Source of the DNA: Nibribacter roseus
GTDB lineage: Bacteria > Bacteroidota > Bacteroidia > Cytophagales > Hymenobacteraceae
DNA length: 64,000 nt
Assembly: GCF_042662225.1 (NCBI RefSeq)
Contig: NZ_JBHSYQ010000004.1
Span: forward strand, 186,001 to 250,000
Reading direction: 5' to 3'
Part shown: positions 44,151 through 53,111 of the stretch, piece by piece
Numbering within the stretch: the stretch's first letter is position 1
Layout: each line of letters starts with the position of its first letter
Made by a program: the position numbers and the translations under genes
The notes under the pieces: model-generated
What the model was told of the DNA's origin: nothing
What the model saw: the letters and a program-made list of their open reading frames with translations, nothing else
Databases searched by the model: none

Positions 44151-44915
44151 ATGTTCTTCGTGCTTTCTAAAATTCTGCAGTACCTGGCCATGCCTTTGCT
44201 GTGGATTGTGGCGCTGCTTCTTTTTAGCCTGATTTCTAAAAAACAGCCCAGAAAAAGGAAATCCTTGCTGGCGGCAGTTCTGCTGCTGCTCTTTTTTACC
44301 AATCCATTTATCTCAAATGAAGTGTGGCTGGCATGGGAACCGGAGGCGGTGCTGATGAAAGAGGTACCCAAGTATGATGCTGGCATTGTGCTTACGGGGG
44401 TGACAGAGGTAAACAAAGCTCCTTATGATCGGGTGCATTATTCTGAAGGCCCGGAAAGGATTCTGGAGGCAATACAACTGTACAAGCTTGGTAAGATAAA
44501 GAAGATTATCATTTCAGGGGGCTCTGGTGCTTTAAAAGACGTAGCCAGAACAGAGGCTGAAAATCTGCAACTGACAGCACTTCTGGCAGCTGTTCCGCAG
44601 AAAGATATTCTGCTAGACGAGCAAAGCCGCAACACCCGGGAGAACGCATTGAAAACAAAAGAGCTGTTAACCAAACACCCTGAAATAAAGAGCTTGCTTT
44701 TAATAACTTCAGCTTTTCATATGCGCAGGGCCAAAGGGTGCTTTGAACAGGTAGGGTTGAACTTTGATACTTTCCCAGTAGATTTTAGAACCCACAACAG
44801 AAGTTTTTACCTTGACGATCTGTTCATACCAAGCACCGAAGCCCTATCTAAATGGACTAACCTGATACACGAATGGCTAGGTTACATAGTGTATAAAGTT
44901 TTAGGCTACTCGTAA
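44151..44915 (+). CDS. YdcF-family (DUF218) membrane protein
   Basis: 254 aa. Two N-terminal membrane helices (about 7-29 and 38-56), then the DUF218 domain with AGIVLTGV, RILEAIQLYKLGKIKKIIISGG, LDEQSRNTRENA and LLLITSAFHMRRAKGCF, the usual motifs of the ElyC/SanA/YdcF family linked to envelope biogenesis. The short cytosolic turn between the helices (residues 24-36, SLISKKQPRKR) is encoded by a copy of the 36-bp palindrome. Confidence 0.88.
   Translation: MFFVLSKILQYLAMPLLWIVALLLFSLISKKQPRKRKSLLAAVLLLLFFTNPFISNEVWLAWEPEAVLMKEVPKYDAGIVLTGVTEVNKAPYDRVHYSEGPERILEAIQLYKLGKIKKIIISGGSGALKDVARTEAENLQLTALLAAVPQKDILLDEQSRNTRENALKTKELLTKHPEIKSLLLITSAFHMRRAKGCFEQVGLNFDTFPVDFRTHNRSFYLDDLFIPSTEALSKWTNLIHEWLGYIVYKVLGYS
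44220..44255. repeat. 36-bp palindrome family, copy inside the YdcF-like gene
   Basis: CTTTTTAGCCTGATTT and AAAACAGCCCAGAAAA flank the loop CTAA. Degenerate, but with the family length and order. It is read in frame (residues 24-35) with no stop and supplies the positively charged loop between the two membrane helices. Confidence 0.6.
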
Positions 44916-44985
44916 GGGTATGGCAGTGCATCTAAAGCTTGTTACCCAATAAATTATTGACTGTACAGGGGAATATCAGTATCAC

Positions 44986-45558
44986 ATGGAATATAAAGAG
45001 AGACAAACTTATTTTCTGCAAAAAGCAGTATTACCTGTACGGTGGCAATGGCCAGTTCTGTTTCTTTTAGTTATTAGCATTTTGGTCAATATCATATTGT
45101 TCTGGAAAATTAGTATAAAAGAGCAGGATGCAATGGTTGCGCGGCAACAGGAGCGGCAGAGTGCCATGCAAATTATGCAGCTAGAGCAAAAGGTTTTTCA
45201 GGCAGAAAGCGAGTTAGCTTTTATGCGTAGCCCGCTTACGGAGGTAATTCTGTTGAATGGGGTTGGCCAAAAAAATAACAAGGCAGTTGCTACCACTTTC
45301 TGGAACAAAGAAACAAAGGAGCTAAAGCTAAATAGTAGTAACCTGCCAGAAGCACCGGAAGGAACGCAATATCAGTTTTGGGTGCAGGATAGGGGAGAAC
45401 CCTTGTCAGCAGGTTTCATAGAAAAGTCAACGCAGTCTTTGCAGCGCATGAAGCCAACTTCCACAGCTCGCGCCTTTATCATAAGTCTTGAAACAGCTGG
45501 CGGTAGTACCCAACTGTTGCCAGAACGAGTGGTGGCCAAAGGTGAAGTTGAACCGTAG
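44986..45558 (+). CDS. RskA-type anti-sigma factor C-terminal domain protein, lacking the sigma-binding part
   Basis: 190 aa. A short cytosolic N-terminus (1-23), one membrane helix (about 24-44), a coiled coil (about 50-80), then an RskA-like extracytoplasmic domain (SPLTEVILLNGVGQKNNKAVATTFWN, GTQYQFWVQDRGEPLSAGFIE, AFIISLETAGGSTQ). Full-length RskA-type anti-sigma factors have about 80-100 cytosolic residues that hold the sigma factor; here they are missing, and no ECF sigma factor gene is adjacent. It may be a truncated relative or a periplasmic-sensing adaptor. A palindrome copy begins 4 bp after the stop. Confidence 0.75.
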   Translation: MEYKERQTYFLQKAVLPVRWQWPVLFLLVISILVNIILFWKISIKEQDAMVARQQERQSAMQIMQLEQKVFQAESELAFMRSPLTEVILLNGVGQKNNKAVATTFWNKETKELKLNSSNLPEAPEGTQYQFWVQDRGEPLSAGFIEKSTQSLQRMKPTSTARAFIISLETAGGSTQLLPERVVAKGEVEP

Positions 45559-45562
45559 CCAC

Positions 45563-45598
45563 GTTTTCGGCTTATTTTTTCAAAAACAAGGCTAAAAC
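45563..45598. repeat. 36-bp palindrome family, copy 12
   Basis: The arms GTTTTCGGCTTATTTT and AAAACAAGGCTAAAAC flank the loop TTCA, starting 4 bp after the RskA-like stop. Confidence 0.82.
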
Positions 45599-45703
45599 AG
45601 GTTGCAACTGGAGAGATGGCAGAAACTTACTACCCCCTATAACTGTTGGAAAGGAAAGGTGGCAGATTTTTATGCGTTTGCCATTCCTCCTTCAAAAGAT
45701 AAC

Positions 45704-46393
45704 ATGAAAAAGCACTTAGAACCATCAACTCTAGCCTTCATAAAAGAATTACGCCAAAACAATCAGCGCGATTGGTTTGAAAAGAACAGAGATAGATATG
45801 AAGCCGCCCGCAAGGATTTCATTCTTTTTTTGGAAACATTGGTGGAAGGTGCCTCTGCCTTTGAACCTGCTTTAGCCGGACAGAAGCCCAAGGACCTCAT
45901 GTTCCGAATTTACAGAGATGTCCGCTTCTCAAACGATAAGCGTCCGTACAAAGAACATATTTGCGCATATATGGCGGAAGGTGGCCGTAAAACTATAAAC
46001 CCTGGTTTTTACCTGCATATTAGCCCCGACAACCAATCCTTTTTAGCGGGTGGGGTTTGGATGCCTCCGGCACCTGAACTCAAGGCTATTCGGCAGGAAA
46101 TAGATTATAACCTAGAGGAACTGCAGGGATTGCTGAATAATGCGGAGTTCAAAAGATATTTTGATGGGTTAGGGGGTGAGAAGTTGAAGACTACTCCTAA
46201 AGGATACGATGCTGATAATCCTGCTATAGAGTTTTTACGCCATAAAAGCTGGAATGCCTCTTGTATGTTTTCAGATGAGCTGGTGACCAGTGATCGTTTT
46301 TACGATGAAGTTCTTGCTGCTATGCAAGCCGTAAAACCCATCAATGATTTCTTTATGAGGCCCATGCAAGATCTGAAAGCAGAGGAAGTGTAA
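45704..46393 (+). CDS. DUF2461 (TIGR02453) family protein
   Basis: 229 aa from the ATG at 45704. A possible TTG at 45602 would add 34 residues with no family pattern, next to the palindrome. LAFIKELRQNNQRDWFEKNRDRYE, FRIYRDVRFSNDKRPYKEH, GFYLHISPDNQSFLAGG and RHKSWNASCMFSDE are the family landmarks. It is widespread in Bacteroidota; function unknown. It stands alone. After the stop there is a weak hairpin, ATGCCAG/CTGGCAT (46431-46465), that may end transcription. Confidence 0.88.
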   Translation: MKKHLEPSTLAFIKELRQNNQRDWFEKNRDRYEAARKDFILFLETLVEGASAFEPALAGQKPKDLMFRIYRDVRFSNDKRPYKEHICAYMAEGGRKTINPGFYLHISPDNQSFLAGGVWMPPAPELKAIRQEIDYNLEELQGLLNNAEFKRYFDGLGGEKLKTTPKGYDADNPAIEFLRHKSWNASCMFSDELVTSDRFYDEVLAAMQAVKPINDFFMRPMQDLKAEEV

Positions 46394-46609
46394 GAAGTCT
46401 AATAAAAATTGTTCATTCGTTTTCAGATATATGCCAGTTCATGATTCAAATTTCTGGGCTGGCATTTCTGTTCATGTGGCTCTATTCTAGGTATTGCAGC
46501 CAGAAAGTTATTAACTGGATATCTGCAAAATAGAATAACCTGAGTGTTCAGAATGCGGTAATGGTAGAGTAACGTATATATTGCAGCTCTAACCAATCTA
46601 CTAGCCTCT

Positions 46610-47059
46610 ATGCTGAAAGAAGGAGAAAAAGCCCCTGACTTTTTATTACCCGATCAACACGGAAACCCAGTAAAACTATCAGAGATGCTGGCTCAGAAAA
46701 ATGTTGTGCTGTACTTCTACCCTAAAGATGAAACCTCGGGTTGTACAAAGCAAGCCTGCTTTTTCAGAGACATGTATGAGGAATTTCAGGAGCAGGGAGC
46801 AGAAGTGATCGGGATTAGCTCAGATGATGCTGCCTCACACAGCAAGTTTGCCCAAAAGCATCAGTTGCCTTTTGTGTTAGTGGCAGATGCAGGAGGTAAG
46901 GTAAGAAAGCAATACAAAGTACCCCGTACGCTTGGGGTAATACCAGGCAGGGTGACATATGTGATTGATAAAACCGGCACCATACGGTATACCTTCAATT
47001 CCATGACAAAACCTCTGGAACACGTTCAAAACACCTTGAAGGTTCTTAAAAACCTTTAA
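46610..47059 (+). CDS. bcp: thioredoxin-dependent peroxiredoxin, BCP/PrxQ type
   Basis: 149 aa, full length. PDFLLPDQHG, VLYFYPKDETSGCTKQACFFRD (peroxidatic Cys in SGCTKQ, second Cys five residues on, the BCP arrangement) and GRVTYVIDKTGTI. It reduces hydrogen peroxide and organic peroxides with thioredoxin in the cytosol. Single gene; a palindrome copy begins 29 bp after the stop. Confidence 0.94.
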   Translation: MLKEGEKAPDFLLPDQHGNPVKLSEMLAQKNVVLYFYPKDETSGCTKQACFFRDMYEEFQEQGAEVIGISSDDAASHSKFAQKHQLPFVLVADAGGKVRKQYKVPRTLGVIPGRVTYVIDKTGTIRYTFNSMTKPLEHVQNTLKVLKNL

Positions 47060-47088
47060 TTGTAGTCACTCATATAAAGCTGCATTCT

Positions 47089-47124
47089 GTTTTGTGGCTA
47101 ATTTTCAGAAAACAGCCCCAAAAC
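47089..47124. repeat. 36-bp palindrome family, copy 13
   Basis: The arms GTTTTGTGGCTAATTT and AAAACAGCCCCAAAAC flank the loop TCAG, between the convergent peroxiredoxin and PhzF-like genes. Confidence 0.85.
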
Positions 47125-47229
47125 ACACAGTATACTTCTTAAGAGCATGGAAAGAGGATAGGGGAAACTGGCAACTGGAGCAGCCGGTTTTACACCGATC
47201 ATTCCAGCTGGCTTATTGTTGGACGTGCC

Positions 47230-48159
47230 TTAGGGCACAACCCATTCGCCTTTGGCAATCATCTGTACTTGCCCACCAACATTAATTTCAAATTCATCAT
47301 TCCTCACTTTGCTCCCCTGCAGCTTTATGGTGGAGTTGCGCCCAATTTCAACCCCTTGCTCTACTAGCAAATCTAGCCTGCCTTGTCCTAAATACTGGTG
47401 TTGCAACAGATAACTGAGTAAGCAGCCGTTGGCGCTTCCGGTGGCTGCGTCTTCAATGACCTTTCCTTTTTCAAGCGCTAGCATTCTAGTGTGTAGCTGC
47501 CTGTCAGGGCTACAGGTTTCTGGGCAAAAGAAAAATAAGGCTACCGTTACCTGATCTGTCCGCTGTGTTTTATAAAGATTGTGGCGTAAGAGGTATGAGT
47601 GAAGGGTATCTGGGTTTATTTGTATGGTTTGTATTTGTGCTAATGAGGTAAGAGGTACAATTAAGAAGGGGAGACCGGTAGAAACCACCTGTACAGGATA
47701 TTCAGCCTTGAATGCATCTTCTGGTAAGCCAAGGGTAAGCGCAAGATCAGAAGCAGATAGGGGAGGCTCAAACACGGGTTGCACCTGGCGCATAAACAGG
47801 TAATCTGGCTTATCGTCTTTATAAGTGAAAGACACAGGAATTTGCCCAACCGGAAGGTTTAGTTTTACCGCCGGAGCAAAGTTCTTCAGCAAAAACTGCT
47901 GAACTACATAAGCACTGCCCAAAGATGGATGACCCGCAAAAGGAACTTCATATTCTACGGTAAAGAAACGAGCGTCTACTGTTTGGTCTATCGTGGGTTC
48001 TGCTAAAATGAAAGCTGATTCGGCAAAGCCTATTTCTTGTGCCATCTGCTGCATTTGAGCAGTGCTTAATTCTGAGGCATTAAGGAAGACCGCCAACTGA
48101 TTTCCTTTATAAGGAGCGTCGGCAAAAACATCAACTATGTAAAAAGGAATGGATTTCAT
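47230..48159 (-). CDS. PhzF-family isomerase/epimerase
   Basis: 309 aa, normal length. Two similar diaminopimelate-epimerase-like halves. Catalytic Glu in EIGFAESAFIL (near residue 46), VPFAGHPSLGSAYVV, and GKVIEDAATGSANGCL, then LLVEQGVEIGR in the second half. The family isomerises small acids (PhzF acts in phenazine synthesis); no phenazine genes are nearby, so the substrate is unknown. Confidence 0.92.
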   Translation of the reverse strand: MKSIPFYIVDVFADAPYKGNQLAVFLNASELSTAQMQQMAQEIGFAESAFILAEPTIDQTVDARFFTVEYEVPFAGHPSLGSAYVVQQFLLKNFAPAVKLNLPVGQIPVSFTYKDDKPDYLFMRQVQPVFEPPLSASDLALTLGLPEDAFKAEYPVQVVSTGLPFLIVPLTSLAQIQTIQINPDTLHSYLLRHNLYKTQRTDQVTVALFFFCPETCSPDRQLHTRMLALEKGKVIEDAATGSANGCLLSYLLQHQYLGQGRLDLLVEQGVEIGRNSTIKLQGSKVRNDEFEINVGGQVQMIAKGEWVVP

Positions 48160-48235
48160 GCAGGCAATTTAGGAAGAGCCTCTAGTTTTTGTTCTACGTA
48201 GCCGGTAATGAAAGCCACAAGTTTGGTGAAGAAAG

Positions 48236-49033
48236 CTAGCTGATAGAAATGTTGCTATACTTTGCTTGAACAAACATAAAGAAACCATAAGCCATCAAAC
48301 CAATGGCAACTGCCGCTAATAACCAGCTGCCGTAAGGCCACGTTTGTAAAAAAGAGAAGGCGCCAGAGGTTCCTTCTGCTGTAGAGGCACTGTGCAGCCA
48401 ACCAGCTTTAACAAACAAAAAACCAATAATTGAAAACACTATTCCTCTTGATATAAAGCCTACTTTTCCGGCCTTTCTTAAAGCATTTCTTTTGTCAGCT
48501 TCCAATCCTGAGATATCTTTCATGTATTTACCACTTACTCCTTTTATGATTTGGTAAATACCATTTCCTATAGTGATTAACCCCACTAAAATGACAAGCC
48601 ATTTACCGAAAGGTAAATCTAATAGTTTTGAGGTAATTGCTTTTTCATTTGAGCCGTTAGACGAACTGCCAGTACCGGATATGTATTTAAAAGATGCAAA
48701 GGCTAATGAGCCATACAGCAAGCCACTAAAAGCAAATGCTATTCTTTTTCCTGTGCCTTTTGCTGAAGTCCCTTCTTCTTCAGTGTCTCTTACAGCCATA
48801 ATAATGCGCCATACGCTGTAGCAGAGTAAGCCTGTACCTATTACTCCGAGTAAAAATTTTCCTCCTGTGAGCGTATTTATAAACTGTAAAGACTCTGTGC
48901 TAGATGACTTTTTGCCACCCATGTTTAAAGCATATGCTGCTGTTAAAGCGCCTGTAATAAAATAAACAATGCCTTTAGCCGCATAACCTAACTTGGCTAT
49001 GTTCTTGATCCATTCTTTTTGCTTGCTGTTCAT
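48236..49033 (-). CDS. DUF1206-type membrane protein
   Basis: 265 aa from the ATG at 49033 (MNSKQKEWIKNIAKLGYAAKG). An upstream ATG at 49084 would add 17 residues unlike the family. Three internal repeats of a two-helix unit, each with a G-Y/F-x-x-(K/R)-G-(I/V) pattern: LGYAAKGIVYFITGA, IAFAFSGLLYGSLAF and VGFISRGIVFSIIGF, six membrane helices in all. Function unknown. Upstream lies the 1.5-kb gene desert. Confidence 0.85.
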   Translation of the reverse strand: MNSKQKEWIKNIAKLGYAAKGIVYFITGALTAAYALNMGGKKSSSTESLQFINTLTGGKFLLGVIGTGLLCYSVWRIIMAVRDTEEEGTSAKGTGKRIAFAFSGLLYGSLAFASFKYISGTGSSSNGSNEKAITSKLLDLPFGKWLVILVGLITIGNGIYQIIKGVSGKYMKDISGLEADKRNALRKAGKVGFISRGIVFSIIGFLFVKAGWLHSASTAEGTSGAFSFLQTWPYGSWLLAAVAIGLMAYGFFMFVQAKYSNISIS

Positions 49034-49084
49034 AAGAGAGGGTGTAGTAGAAGGGGTATACGAACAAATTGGCTTTATGTACAA

Positions 49085-50550
49085 GTTAAGGTGGTGAAAG
49101 GTTATATAAAGTTAATAGGAGTGATAATTTACAAATTAGAAGTTAGATATGGATGAATTTTCTTGTTGTTAAAGTTGGTCTATAAAAAATGTCTTATGTA
49201 GAATTAAAATAGCTATTAAAACAAATAAACTTTTAATTTTTAACAACCAATTTGTTTTATGCTGCAAATGATAAAAATTTTAGCATAACAGGTGATCGGT
49301 TCTAAATTAGAGGTAGTAATTGATTAAAATGCTATGAGGTACAATATAAACTAAAAAGGTAGATGAATAACTATAAAACTATGATTAACAATATATTATC
49401 TTTTGTTAAGTATACTAATTATTGAAGAATATTTGCTTATGATCAAAATAGGCTAAGAAGACAGTGCAGAAAGAGGCTTGAACACCAACAGGTAACACAA
49501 TTTGGCTACTAAATTTTTTACGATAACTCTATGTTTAAGTTCTGACTTGTGCAGTAATGGTCATTAGAAAATTTTAGGGTAAGCATATTACTTTCCATTA
49601 AATTATAATTGTTGTAGTTACGATGCCTTATATTAAACAAAATCTTTTAATTATGATAATAGGTGATTAATACTTTCTTTAGTGCAAACAACCGACAAGT
49701 GTAGTCAATTATTTGGACTAGGTAAGTTTAATATGTAAAGTGTTTGCTTTGGTTGATTTAGAGCGGTAAATGAGAAAATTTGGCCTAGCTAAAAAGTTAA
49801 ACTTTGTTTTGTTGTTTTGCGGAGTGTTTCAGAGTATGATGTAGATAATAAGATAAAGGAGTTTTGGGGTTATATTTAATTATACCAGCCAGTGGTGGAA
49901 TGAAAAGGGTTGGCAGTGATAATAGCATTGATATAAAAGAGTGAATAAAATTGTATTAGTAGTTATTTTAATAAGCTAGAGATTAAAAGAGTATGATGTA
50001 AAAGTTTGTAAATTATTTGTCGTATCATTATTGCATTGATGTATTTGTCTGAAATATGTAATTATAAAAGTAAAAATTGCTTGTTGTAAGTATACTATTT
50101 GTCTTATAACTTTGCATATAACCCTACAAGTGGTAAGTTGTTTTTGTGAATTAATGATTATAAAAGAGGTAATTGGTTGTAATTGTGTCTGCATAGTATA
50201 TTAATCAAACTAATTTATGATATGCAAAATTTTAATTAAAACATATCGCTCATGTCGCTAAATAAATTTATTTATAATTTCTATTAGTATTTATAAGTTG
50301 GGTCGCAGAGATGAATTAACAGTAGAATTTGTTCTAATAAATTTATTGAAGTAAGGAGAGGGGGCTTTACCTTTTCAAACTCATTGAACAATAAAAAACA
50401 TTTCTAAAAAGAATTGAATAACTTTCGTTGTATCAATGACGATGCCTATCAATTATTTAAGCAAAATTATTGGCGCGAAAGTAGGTGCTCTAATATTTTA
50501 GCTACTAAACATTTCTTCTGAAGTCTTGCAGGAGAAGAAAGGAACAGATA
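49085..50550. other. AT-rich gene-free region of about 1.5 kb
   Basis: The composition drops sharply (about 70% A+T by eye) compared with the neighbouring genes. No reading frame with codon-like composition, no clear inverted repeat and no insertion-sequence remnant was seen; the only frames are short and low in complexity. It ends at tRNA-Leu. It may be a decayed insertion next to a tRNA, a locus for unrecognised small RNAs, or a spacer. Confidence 0.6.
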
Positions 50551-50552
50551 AA

Positions 50553-50582
50553 TTTGTGTTACTATTGCAGGCATAGCCTTTG
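50553..50582 (+). promoter_or_regulatory. promoter of tRNA-Leu
   Basis: TTTG at 50553-50556 and TAGCCTTTG at 50574-50582 form a near-consensus Bacteroidota promoter (TTTG, about 19 bp, TAnnTTTG), with one extra base in the -7 box. It ends 18 bp before the tRNA. Confidence 0.5.
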
Positions 50583-50600
50583 TCAATATGAACAAAGTCT

Positions 50601-50683
50601 GCGCACGTGGTGAAACTGGTAGACACGCCATCTTGAGGGGGTGGTGCCCTACGGGTGTGGGAGTTCGAATCTCCCCGCGCGCA
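50601..50683 (+). tRNA. tRNA-Leu (anticodon GAG)
   Basis: The class II tRNA fold can be drawn. Acceptor GCGCACG pairs with CGCGCGC (one A-C mismatch at pair 5-68). D-arm GGTGAAACTGGTAGACAC. Anticodon stem CCATC/GGTGG with loop TTGAGGG (anticodon GAG). A long variable arm (TGCCCTACGGGTG). T-arm GGGAG-TTCGAAT-CTCCC. CCA is not encoded. It decodes CUC/CUU leucine codons. Confidence 0.95.
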
Positions 50684-50692
50684 CGATGAACA

Positions 50693-50729
50693 AAAAAGCC
50701 ACTGAAACAATCTGTTTCAGTGGCTTTTT
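50693..50729. terminator. intrinsic terminator after tRNA-Leu
   Basis: The arms AAAAAGCCACTGAAACA and TGTTTCAGTGGCTTTTT are perfect, with the 3-nt loop ATC, 9 bp after the tRNA. Confidence 0.93.
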
Positions 50730-50746
50730 GCATTTGCGGAACTTCT

Positions 50747-50782
50747 GTTTTTTGCCTCTTTTTGAAAAACTAGCTCTAAAAC
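50747..50782. repeat. 36-bp palindrome family, copy 14
   Basis: The arms GTTTTTTGCCTCTTTT and AAACTAGCTCTAAAAC flank the loop TGAA. It lies 8 bp downstream of the convergent RqcH-like gene and right after the tRNA terminator. Confidence 0.75.
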
Positions 50783-50790
50783 AAGCCATG

Positions 50791-52347
50791 TCACTGATAC
50801 TTGAAGGGGTTGTCTGGTTTAACCAACACTACTTTCTCCCGTTCTACAAATACTGACCCTGGTGCGGCTCCCTTAGGCTTTCGTACATACTTTTTAGGGG
50901 TATACAGTACAGGGCACAAAGAGTCTGTTCTACGCTTAGAGTAATAGGCTGCCAATTGAGCGGCTGTTTCAATTACCCTCATCGGAAAGGGCTTTCCAGG
51001 CTGTAACTTTATCACCACATGTGAACCAGGCACATCTTTGGCATGAAGCCAAAGATCATCTTTGTGGGTATGGCGCAGCGTTAATTTGTCATTGGCTTTC
51101 GCGTTCTTGCCCACTAAAATTTTAAATCCGTCTGACTCAAAGGTGTAGAAGGGGAGATCTGGGGCCGCTGCGGGTTGAAGTACTGTATGTTGTTTGAGGT
51201 ACTGCCTTAATTGTGGGGCAGTCTGAATTTTCTCCAGCTCTTCTAATTGGGTACTTAGCTTCTCTACCTCCTGCTCTTTTCTGGCTGCTCTTTCCTGAAG
51301 TAACCGCAGTTCAATGTTTTGGTTTTTGGCTTTCTTGTACAGCCTTTCCGCGGTTTTCTGGGGTGTTTCTGTAGCGCTTAACTTAATGAGGCGGTTTCGA
51401 TCTTGATAGAAGTCAAAGAGTTCTACTTCCTTGCTGCCGGTTGGTATGTTAGTCAGATTTGCCATGATCACATCTGCCGTTTGGGAGTAGGGGGTGCCAT
51501 GGTGCCATTGCTCAAGGGTTTCCTGTATCTGCATCCAGATCTTCTGCGCTCCGTCTAACTGTTTTTGCAACGTCTTATGAGCCGTAGTATAATGCTTCTG
51601 GAAATACTCCTGTGCCCTGAATTGAGGCACAAAGGCATTAAGGGCATCAATCGGGTTATCATACTTCTCTTTGACGTCTCCTAAAGGTAGAAGCGATAGT
51701 CGGAACTGTTTACCAATGTACGATAGGTAAAACTGAGGATTCTCGAGCAGCTGAAGCAGGTTTTGAACTGCCTGCCATTGCGCCTCAGGTTCCATTTGGT
51801 CAAATCCCTGGTGCTGCAAGTACAGCAGGGGAACTTCTCCCAGTGTGGGTAGTAACTTCCGCAGGTTCTGAGGTTGTTCGACAAATGTTTCTTTGTTCAG
51901 GCGGAAAGGCTGATCCATTAGCCGGTAGTCCAGTTCTAAGTCCTTTGCCAGCTTCTTCTGAAATAATTCTACCGGTTTGTCATCAACAAAAAGAACAAGA
52001 TTAGAGCGGTTACCGAAGAGTTTAAAAAGAAGCGTTCTATTGTCGGAAAAGCTTATATAAAAACTTCGTTCCTGCTGATGGGGCGTTACATTCAGTACCC
52101 GCTTTCCTATTAAGTCCTGAAATAAGTCTACAGAATTTTGCCTGGCGCGGTTAAACGTGTGCGGAAACTGTAAACTAGAAAAAGTAGCCGTTTGAATGGC
52201 CTTGATGTAAAAATCACCTTCTTCGGCAGCAAATCCCAGCACCAGCTCATCCTTTTCTTGGCTAAAAGCGGTTTGTAGAGTGTAACCGGTGATTTTTTGA
52301 TCTAAAGCTTTGGCAAGCTTTTTTAAGAAATAATAATTCTGATGCAC
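50791..52347 (-). CDS. rqcH: NFACT-domain protein (RqcH/NEMF-like, ribosome quality control)
   Basis: 518 aa. N-terminal NFACT-N-like domain (about 1-200), a helical coiled-coil region (about 290-400), and the C-terminal NFACT-R/DUF814 domain with DGFKILVGKNAKANDKLTLRH, KDDLWLHAKDVPGSHVVIK and YTPKKYVRKPKGA. RqcH binds stalled 50S subunits and adds alanine tails to the blocked peptide. Bacteroidota homologues are about this length. The start lies 2 bp from the stop of the MBL-fold gene, so the two form a transcript. Confidence 0.88.
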   Translation of the reverse strand: MHQNYYFLKKLAKALDQKITGYTLQTAFSQEKDELVLGFAAEEGDFYIKAIQTATFSSLQFPHTFNRARQNSVDLFQDLIGKRVLNVTPHQQERSFYISFSDNRTLLFKLFGNRSNLVLFVDDKPVELFQKKLAKDLELDYRLMDQPFRLNKETFVEQPQNLRKLLPTLGEVPLLYLQHQGFDQMEPEAQWQAVQNLLQLLENPQFYLSYIGKQFRLSLLPLGDVKEKYDNPIDALNAFVPQFRAQEYFQKHYTTAHKTLQKQLDGAQKIWMQIQETLEQWHHGTPYSQTADVIMANLTNIPTGSKEVELFDFYQDRNRLIKLSATETPQKTAERLYKKAKNQNIELRLLQERAARKEQEVEKLSTQLEELEKIQTAPQLRQYLKQHTVLQPAAAPDLPFYTFESDGFKILVGKNAKANDKLTLRHTHKDDLWLHAKDVPGSHVVIKLQPGKPFPMRVIETAAQLAAYYSKRRTDSLCPVLYTPKKYVRKPKGAAPGSVFVEREKVVLVKPDNPFKYQ

Positions 52348-52349
52348 TT

Positions 52350-53111
52350 CTATAAGGTAAAGGACAGCCCATCATAGGCCAAACGAATATGGTCAGGAAG
52401 CTCTTGCTCTACTTCGCGGTGCAGGCCCAGCAAGTGACTGATATGGGTGAAATACGCCTGTTCAGGAGCCAAATCTTCTATCAACTCCATTGCCTCAGAC
52501 AAAGAGAAGTGAGAAATATGAGGCTCTTTACGAAGCGCATTGACCACCACTACTTTTGAGCCTCGTATTTTGCGTCTTTCTTCCTCTGAAATATGATTGG
52601 CGTCGGTAATGTAAGTGAAATCACCAATCCGGAAGCCAAACACCGGCAGTTTGTGGTGCATAACCATGATAGGGGTTACCAGAATGCCTTCTACTTCAAA
52701 AGGTTTATTGACAATGGGGCATAGTTGTACCCGCGGCACACCTGGGTAGGTAGCGTTGGAGAAAATATAACTGAACTCCTGCTGTAATTGCCGCAGCACC
52801 CGTGGGTCGGCGTAAAGGGGCATGTCAGTGTGCTGCATGAAGTTAAAGGCCCTTATGTCATCCATGCCAGCGGTATGGTCTTTATGCTCATGGGTGAACA
52901 ATAGGGCATCTACCCGCTTAATTCTCTCACGAAGCATTTGTTGCCTAAAATCTGGTCCGGAGTCAATAACGAAACTCTTACCGTTTACCTCCAGGTGCAC
53001 AGATACCCGCAAGCGTTTATCGCGGAAATCTAAGGAGCGGCACACCTCGCACTCGCAGCCAATAACGGGTACGCCCTGTGAGGTGCCAGTTCCTAAGAAA
53101 GTTACTTTCAC
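52350..53111 (-). CDS. MBL-fold metallo-hydrolase (PhnP-like)
   Basis: 253 aa. FLGTGTSQGVP at the start; CECEVC, a cysteine site also seen in PhnP; the metal motif THEHKDHTAG; then MVMHHKLPVFGFRI, ITDANHIS and YFTHISHLLG, which supply the remaining ligands. Related proteins hydrolyse cyclic phosphodiesters. It overlaps the upstream small gene by 4 bp and is 2 bp from the RqcH-like gene. Confidence 0.9.
   Translation of the reverse strand: MKVTFLGTGTSQGVPVIGCECEVCRSLDFRDKRLRVSVHLEVNGKSFVIDSGPDFRQQMLRERIKRVDALLFTHEHKDHTAGMDDIRAFNFMQHTDMPLYADPRVLRQLQQEFSYIFSNATYPGVPRVQLCPIVNKPFEVEGILVTPIMVMHHKLPVFGFRIGDFTYITDANHISEEERRKIRGSKVVVVNALRKEPHISHFSLSEAMELIEDLAPEQAYFTHISHLLGLHREVEQELPDHIRLAYDGLSFTL

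Noticed and set aside
47094..47285. 63-codon plus-strand frame after the peroxiredoxin gene
   Set aside because: It starts inside a palindrome copy and runs antisense into the PhzF-like gene; no family pattern.
47230..48159. A phenazine biosynthesis cluster
   Set aside because: PhzF homologues are widespread isomerases; none of the other phz genes is near.
49976..50194. 72-codon minus-strand frame in the AT-rich desert
   Set aside because: Its composition (Ile, Thr, Gln, Asn-rich) follows from AT-rich DNA; no motif or initiation context.
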